Origin: Acidobacteriota bacterium | GTDB lineage: Bacteria; Acidobacteriota; Terriglobia; Acidiferrales; UBA7541 | DNA length: 32,493 nt | Direction: 5' to 3' | NCBI GenBank assembly: GCA_028877145.1 | Contig: JAGWOX010000012.1 | Location: 1-32,493, forward strand | Shown: piece after piece, positions 27,358 to 32,493 of the stretch | How the letters are laid out: the number at the start of each line of letters is the position of its first letter | Position numbering within the stretch: the stretch's first letter is position 1 | The notes under the pieces: model-generated | What the model was told of the DNA's origin: nothing | Database searches by the model: none | What the model saw: only the letters and a program-made list of their open reading frames with translations | Program-made: the position numbers and the translations under genes

Positions 27358-28532
27358 TCGATCGCAAGGATCGCCAACTGCTGATCGGCGCCGGCGCCTT
27401 GATGGTGGTGTTGGTGGTGGTCACGGCGCTCGTGGGGCCGGCGCGGATAACCGGCTCGGCCGCCCTGCCTTCGAGTTATTCGCCGGCGTGGGGCGGTGCG
27501 AAGGGCGCATACCTGCTGCTCGGAGACCTGGGATACAGAGTGGAGCGGTGGGAGGAGCCGGCGGCAGACCTCAACATGAACGGCCGTGGCGCGGTGCTGA
27601 TCCTTGCCGATCCGCTGAGGCTGCCAAACGGAGAAGACCGCGCGGCTATTCGAAGATTCGTTGAGAGCGGAGGGCGTGTGCTGGCGACCGGACCCTCGGC
27701 ACAGCCATTTCTGCCAGGGGCTTCTCCTTTCATCGCCGGGCCAACCTGGAACGAGCCGGAACAGTTCGCGGCGGTTGCTCCTTCGCCGCTGGCTCGCGGC
27801 GTGTCGCAGATCAGCATGCCGGCCCCGGCGCAGTGGAGACCAAAATCGATCGACCAGGTGACCATCTTCGGCAACAAGAAGACGGCAGCGGTGGTGAGTT
27901 GGGGATTCGGAGCGGGTGAAGTGATCTGGTGGGCGGCGGCGACGCCGTTGACGAACGGAGGCATTCGCGACGCGGGAAATTTGGCGCTGTTCCTGAATTC
28001 GGTGGGGCCGGCGGCGGGGACGCGAGTTTTGTGGGACGAGTATTACCACGGCGTGCGGGGATCGCTGTGGTCGTTTTTCGCCCAGACGCCGGTGCCCTGG
28101 GCGCTGGCACAGTTCGGACTGATGTTTCTGGCGCTGATGTTCACCTTTTCGCGGCGACTGGGGCCGGCACGCGTGCCGGCGACGCCCTCGCGCCTTGCGC
28201 CACTCGAATTCGTCGATACGCTCGGCGACCTTTACTATACGGCGCGGGCAGGGCCGGCCGCGGTGGGGATCGCTTACGGGCGATTGCGCTTTCTGTTGAC
28301 CCGGCAACTCGGGCTCGCGTCGAGCGCAAGCGCGCAGGCGATCAGCCGCAGCGCGAGCGAGCGGATCGGCTGGGAGGAAGCGGCGCTCGCCGATCTGCTG
28401 GGGCGGGCCGAGCGCGCGATGCGCAGCCTTGAGCTCGGCAACGAACAGGCGTTGCAACTGGTGCGTGAAATTCACGAGCGCATCACCATGCTGCAAATCG
28501 GAGATTCGACACACCGAAAGGAAATGCGATGA
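27345..28532 (+). CDS. DUF4350-domain membrane protein
   Basis: SYSPAWGGAKGAYLLLGDLGYRVERWEEP...LILADPLRLPNGEDRAAIRRFVESGGRVLATG; overlaps preceding stop. Confidence 0.8.
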   Translation: MPRVIDRKDRQLLIGAGALMVVLVVVTALVGPARITGSAALPSSYSPAWGGAKGAYLLLGDLGYRVERWEEPAADLNMNGRGAVLILADPLRLPNGEDRAAIRRFVESGGRVLATGPSAQPFLPGASPFIAGPTWNEPEQFAAVAPSPLARGVSQISMPAPAQWRPKSIDQVTIFGNKKTAAVVSWGFGAGEVIWWAAATPLTNGGIRDAGNLALFLNSVGPAAGTRVLWDEYYHGVRGSLWSFFAQTPVPWALAQFGLMFLALMFTFSRRLGPARVPATPSRLAPLEFVDTLGDLYYTARAGPAAVGIAYGRLRFLLTRQLGLASSASAQAISRSASERIGWEEAALADLLGRAERAMRSLELGNEQALQLVREIHERITMLQIGDSTHRKEMR

Positions 28533-29479
28533 CGCAAAAAGCGGCGGAAGTGGCGGGACACGTTCGCCAGGAATTCGGCAAGGTGATCGTCGGCCAGCGC
28601 AAGGCGCTCGACGAATTGCTGCTGGTGCTGCTCGCCGGAGGGCATGGGCTGGTGGAGGGCGTTCCCGGCCTGGCGAAGACGCTCGCGGTGAAGGCGCTCG
28701 CGCACATTTTCCAGCTTCGCTTCCAGCGGGTGCAGTGCACGCCGGATCTGATGCCGGCCGACGTGCTGGGCGCGAACGTGTTTCATCTTTCGAGCGGATC
28801 GTTCACGCTGCATCGCGGGCCTATTTTCACCGACCTGCTGTTGGTGGACGAAATCAATCGCACGCCTCCGCGGACGCAATCGGCGATGCTCGAAGCGATG
28901 GAAGAGCGGCAAGTGACGATCGACGGGGCGACCGAAGCGCTTTCGGAATTCTTCTCCGTGTTCGCGACGCAGAATCCGGTGGAATTCGAAGGCACCTATC
29001 CGTTGCCTGAAGCGCAGCTCGATCGCTTTCTGGTGAAAATCCGCATCGGCTATCCCGAGCCGGAGCAGGAAGCGGAGATATTGCGGAAATTTCAGGAGGG
29101 GTTCAATCCTCACGCGCTGGAAACCGCGGGACTCGTGCCGCTGCCGCCGGAGGCGCTGCGCGAGGCGCGGGCGGAGATAGCGGCTGTGCGCGTCGAGCCG
29201 ACGCTGTATCAGTACATCGTTGCGATCGTCGCCCGCACGCGGAACTGGCCGGCGGTGAGCCTGGGAGCGAGCCCGCGCGCGACCATCAACCTGATGCAAT
29301 TCGCAAAGGCGACGGCGGCGATCGAGGGGCGCGATTTCGTGATTCCCGATGACGTGAAAACGGCCGCGCCGCCGGTGCTGCGGCACCGGTTGATCCTGAA
29401 ACCGGAAGCCGATCTCGAAGGCGTGACGGCCGAACAGGTGGTTCGGGAAGTGGTGGCCTCGGTCGAAGTGCCGCAATAA
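28529..29479 (+). CDS. MoxR-family AAA+ ATPase
   Basis: GHGLVEGVPGLAKTLAVKALA Walker A, DLLLVDEINRTPPRTQSAMLEAMEERQVTIDG, ATQNPVEFEGTYPLPEAQLDRF. Confidence 0.96.
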   Translation: MTQKAAEVAGHVRQEFGKVIVGQRKALDELLLVLLAGGHGLVEGVPGLAKTLAVKALAHIFQLRFQRVQCTPDLMPADVLGANVFHLSSGSFTLHRGPIFTDLLLVDEINRTPPRTQSAMLEAMEERQVTIDGATEALSEFFSVFATQNPVEFEGTYPLPEAQLDRFLVKIRIGYPEPEQEAEILRKFQEGFNPHALETAGLVPLPPEALREARAEIAAVRVEPTLYQYIVAIVARTRNWPAVSLGASPRATINLMQFAKATAAIEGRDFVIPDDVKTAAPPVLRHRLILKPEADLEGVTAEQVVREVVASVEVPQ

Positions 29480-29484
29480 GACGC

Positions 29485-30864
29485 ATGACTTCTGCCGCGC
29501 ATCTGGTTCCCTCCTCGACGAGCGCGCGTTGCGAACGCTCGGGACGGTCGCCCTTTGCCTTCGGAAAGCGATTCTTTCTCGCGCTGGCGATTGGGCTGCT
29601 TTGGATTGGGCCTGCCTGGTGGGACGCGCGGTACCTGTGGGGCATGGCCGTATGGGATGCGATCGTCGCAGCAGTGTGGATGTGGGACCTGTGGCGATTG
29701 CCATGGCCGCGCGAACTTGAAATCGAGCGGCGATGGGAAGCTCCGGTCGCTTTGGCGACCGAGAGCAGCGTCACACTCGCGCTGCGGAACCGCGCCGGGA
29801 TTGCATTGCTCGCTTCCCTGCGCGACGAGGTTGCGGAGGCGTTGCGCGACGAGGCGCCTGTTGTCGAACTTGCCGTGCGGGCAGGCGGCAGCGATCGCGC
29901 CGGATACGAAGTGCGACCGAAAGAGCGGGGTGACGCGCGGATGGGGAGCGTTCTCGTGCGCTACCGCAGCTACTGGCAACTGGCCGAGCGATGGGCGGCG
30001 GCGAACGTTGCGCAGACGGTGCGCGTTTATCCGAATCTCGAAGAGGCCAAGCGGAGCACGATGTATCTGATTCGCAGCAGGCAAACGGTGATGGAAAAGC
30101 GCGTGAAACACCTGCGCGGACGCGGGCGGGAATTCGAGAGCCTGCGCGAATACCGCCAGGGAGACGAATGGCGCAACATCTGCTGGACGGCGACGGCGCG
30201 GCGTGGAAAGCCGATTTCCAAGATCTACCAGATCGAACGCAGCCAGACGGTCTGGCTGGTGCTCGACGCCGGGCGCCTGCTGCGGGCGCGCTGGGGCGGG
30301 CAGAGCAAACTGGATTACGCGACGGCGGCGGCGCTGAGCCTGGCGCACGTGGCGCTTTACGCCGGCGACACGGTGGGGCTGTTGGCCTATGGCCGCAAAC
30401 TGCAGAAACGCGTTCCGCCGGGGCGGGGACCGGAGCACATGCGGGCGCTGCTCGAGGGACTGGCGCAGGTGCGCAGCGAGGCAGTCGAAGCCAATCATCT
30501 GCGCGCGGCGGAAGCGCTGCTCACTCTGCAGAAACAGCGCAGTCTGATGGTTTGGCTGACGGATTTGGCGGAGACGGCGACGACGCCGGAGGTGGTGGAA
30601 AGCGCTTCGCGGATGGCGCGGCGCCATCTGGTGTTTCTGGCGGTGATCGGGCAGCCGGAAATGCGGCAACTCTTGGCGAAAAATCCGGAAACGGCGCGGG
30701 AGATGTATCGCTACGCCGCGGCAGAGGAGATCGTCCAGCGGAGGGACTTGTTGCTGCGCGGGCTCAGGCAACAGGGGGCGCTGGCGCTGGAGATTGACCC
30801 GTTGCGGTTGTCGCTGACGGTTGTGAATCAGTATCTGGAAGCCAAGGAGCGAAGCTTGCTCTAG
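29485..30864 (+). CDS. DUF58-domain protein
   Basis: GREFESLREYRQGDEWRNICWTATARRGKPISKIYQIERSQTVWLVLDAGRLL. Confidence 0.92.
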   Translation: MTSAAHLVPSSTSARCERSGRSPFAFGKRFFLALAIGLLWIGPAWWDARYLWGMAVWDAIVAAVWMWDLWRLPWPRELEIERRWEAPVALATESSVTLALRNRAGIALLASLRDEVAEALRDEAPVVELAVRAGGSDRAGYEVRPKERGDARMGSVLVRYRSYWQLAERWAAANVAQTVRVYPNLEEAKRSTMYLIRSRQTVMEKRVKHLRGRGREFESLREYRQGDEWRNICWTATARRGKPISKIYQIERSQTVWLVLDAGRLLRARWGGQSKLDYATAAALSLAHVALYAGDTVGLLAYGRKLQKRVPPGRGPEHMRALLEGLAQVRSEAVEANHLRAAEALLTLQKQRSLMVWLTDLAETATTPEVVESASRMARRHLVFLAVIGQPEMRQLLAKNPETAREMYRYAAAEEIVQRRDLLLRGLRQQGALALEIDPLRLSLTVVNQYLEAKERSLL

Positions 30865-30954
30865 GCCGGTTCCCCAACTGTGGTCTTGTGCGGGGAAGCA
30901 AGAGAAGCCCAACCCAGCTTTGTCATCCTGAGAGAGTGTAACTTTTTAGATTCT

Positions 30955-31002
30955 CGGCGGTTTTTCCGCCGGGTGCCCCAGGCGCCGTCGTTGCGCCTGG
31001 GG
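30955..31002. repeat. Tandem hairpins (E9) between convergent genes
   Basis: CGGCGG-TTTTT-CCGCCG (30955-30971) and CCCCAGGCGC-N7-GCGCCTGGGG (30976-31002). Confidence 0.65.
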
Positions 31003-31087
31003 GTGCTGTCTTCTCATTCCACACCCACTCCAGCAATGAACAGAGTTCCCGTTTCTACGCCTGCAAACTTCTTCTAATGACAAACCT

Positions 31088-32053
31088 TTATTGAAGTGGG
31101 GCCTGCGGCGTGGCGGGTTTGCGACGCAGGTAGAGGACCAGGGCCGTGCCCAGGATGGCGGAGACGGCGAATTTTACCGGAGCGGGCAAATTCGAAGGGG
31201 AGACGAAGCCTTCCATGGAACCGGCGACGATCAACAGCGGAATCGTTCCGAGGACCATGCGGACGCCCAACGCTCCGGCGCGGGCGAGCGAGACGCGACG
31301 GGGCAATTCTCCGGGGAAAAGGATGCCGCGCCCGATGACGAGCCCGGCGCCGCCGGCGATGAAGATCGCGGGCAGTTCAAGCACGCCGTGCGCGACGATA
31401 AAACTCACCAGAGAAAAGAGCAGGCCGGCGTTCCAGCAAGCTGCGCTGACGACGCCCAGGAGCAAGCCGTTCAGGACGAGCATCCAGACGGTGCCGATGC
31501 CGGCAGTAACGCCGAAGGCGAACGTGGTGAAGCAAACGGTGAGGTTGTTGGTCATGATCGCGCTCGAAGCGAGCGGCTTGACGGTGACGATCGACTGCGT
31601 CCACATCTGGTGATGCTCGATCGTTTCGACCATCTTCCCGCCGAGCAGGAAGCGGGAAAAGGCGGGGTTCGAAAGGGTGAGCAGCGCGCCCGCCAGGCCG
31701 CCGACGGCAAAGAGGACGAAGGCGGCGAAGACGTACGGAAACGTGCGGCGAAAAATCGCTGGATACTCGCGGCTGTAGAAATGCAGAATGCCTGCCGGGC
31801 CGGCGCGGCGCCCCATGTAAATAAGGTTATGGGCGCGGCCGAGCAGCTGATTGAGATAGCGGGCCAGTTCGTTGCCGGTAGGATCCTCGCGGACACGGGA
31901 AAGATCGGAGGCGGCTTGCCGGTACAATAGGGCGAGTTCCTGGATCTCGCGGTGGGAGAGGGCGCGAATATTTCGGCGCCCGGTCGAGGCGACGAGCTGC
32001 TCGAGGCGGTTCCAGTAGGGTTTGCGTTTTTCCAGCCAGTAGGCGGAAATCAC
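31088..32053 (-). CDS. SpoIIM-like (DUF95) membrane protein
   Basis: 321 aa, multi-TM; NNLTVCFTTFAFGVTAGIGTVWMLVLNGLLLG...FIVAHGVLELPAIFIAGGAGLVIG. Confidence 0.9.
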   Translation of the reverse strand: MISAYWLEKRKPYWNRLEQLVASTGRRNIRALSHREIQELALLYRQAASDLSRVREDPTGNELARYLNQLLGRAHNLIYMGRRAGPAGILHFYSREYPAIFRRTFPYVFAAFVLFAVGGLAGALLTLSNPAFSRFLLGGKMVETIEHHQMWTQSIVTVKPLASSAIMTNNLTVCFTTFAFGVTAGIGTVWMLVLNGLLLGVVSAACWNAGLLFSLVSFIVAHGVLELPAIFIAGGAGLVIGRGILFPGELPRRVSLARAGALGVRMVLGTIPLLIVAGSMEGFVSPSNLPAPVKFAVSAILGTALVLYLRRKPATPQAPLQ

Positions 32054-32064
32054 AGAGACACCCG

Positions 32065-32493
32065 ATGAGTTCAGCGGACAAGCTTACCATCGAAACGCCG
32101 GAGCAGACCTCGCTGGAATTTCGGCTCGCGGGGATCGGGAGCCGTTTTCTGGCGCTGGCGATGGATACGGTGATTCAGGTGTCGACGGCGCTCCTCGTGC
32201 TGGTGGCACTGGAGATTATGTATCCGCTGGCGCGTCTGCTTGGTTCGGTGTCGCAGTGGATGCTCGCGGCGGGGGTCGTGGGCGGCTTTCTGCTCTATGA
32301 AGGCTATTTCGCTTTTTTCGAGGCGGTATGGAACGGGCAAACGCCGGGCAAGCGCTTCGCCCGGCTGCGGGTGATCAAGGATGATGGGCGGCCCATCGGC
32401 GTCTACGACGCGCTGGCGCGAAATCTGCTGCGGATCGTCGACCAGTTTCCGGGGATCTACGCCATCGGGGTCGTGGTGATGCTCCTCGGCAAA
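32065..32493 (+). CDS. RDD-family membrane protein (3' end outside window)
   Basis: Open to window end: MSSADKLTIETPEQTSLEFRLAGIGSRFLALAMDTVIQV...WNGQTPGKRFARLRVIKDDGRPIG. Confidence 0.85.
   Translation, partial: MSSADKLTIETPEQTSLEFRLAGIGSRFLALAMDTVIQVSTALLVLVALEIMYPLARLLGSVSQWMLAAGVVGGFLLYEGYFAFFEAVWNGQTPGKRFARLRVIKDDGRPIGVYDALARNLLRIVDQFPGIYAIGVVVMLLGK

Noticed and set aside
27285-28514. 409-aa minus-strand ORF
   Set aside because: Antisense to DUF4350; shadow ORF.
29209-30912. 567-aa minus-strand ORF
   Set aside because: Antisense to MoxR/DUF58; Arg/His/Gln-rich shadow ORF.
1-32493. CRISPR arrays, tRNA/rRNA genes, transposases, prophage
   Set aside because: No regular repeat-spacer pattern, no tRNA cloverleaf (including tRNA-Sec) and no transposase/integrase motifs noticed by eye; the lone holin-like protein is a common chromosomal family.

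Overview
High-GC chromosomal window, probably Acidobacteriota (inferred from three large MacB/FtsX 'ADOP-type' permeases paired with PadR regulators and from the palindromic repeats). Contents from left to right: DUF4010 fragment, phage-holin-4-like membrane protein, APC permease; bioB-bioF-bioD-bioA; a redox/metal-type locus at 7.2-11.8 kb; MarR/cupin divergon; secreted protein; two PadR + ADOP permease modules with a collapsed permease pseudogene; K+ channel-like protein; and a membrane-protein/DUF4129/DUF4350/MoxR/DUF58/SpoIIM/RDD cluster. The main result is two genes in the 7.2-11.8 kb locus that the ORF track splits at an in-frame TGA. In both, TGA sits exactly where the first Cys of a CxxC redox motif is expected (SADW-U-PFC and RGVW-U-PYC). 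Each is followed by a small hairpin with a GGU apical loop at +21..+23 from the UGA, so both look like selenoproteins. The same locus has a MerR regulator with a MerR-type 19-bp-spacer promoter, an unannotated 40-aa secreted Cys-rich micro-ORF (...CCPKCPHCPCP), a flavin disulfide reductase-like protein and a truncated DUF302 protein. A family of palindromic REP-like elements is scattered in intergenic and gene-end positions. No tRNA, rRNA or CRISPR was seen. All calls are by eye; no searches were run.
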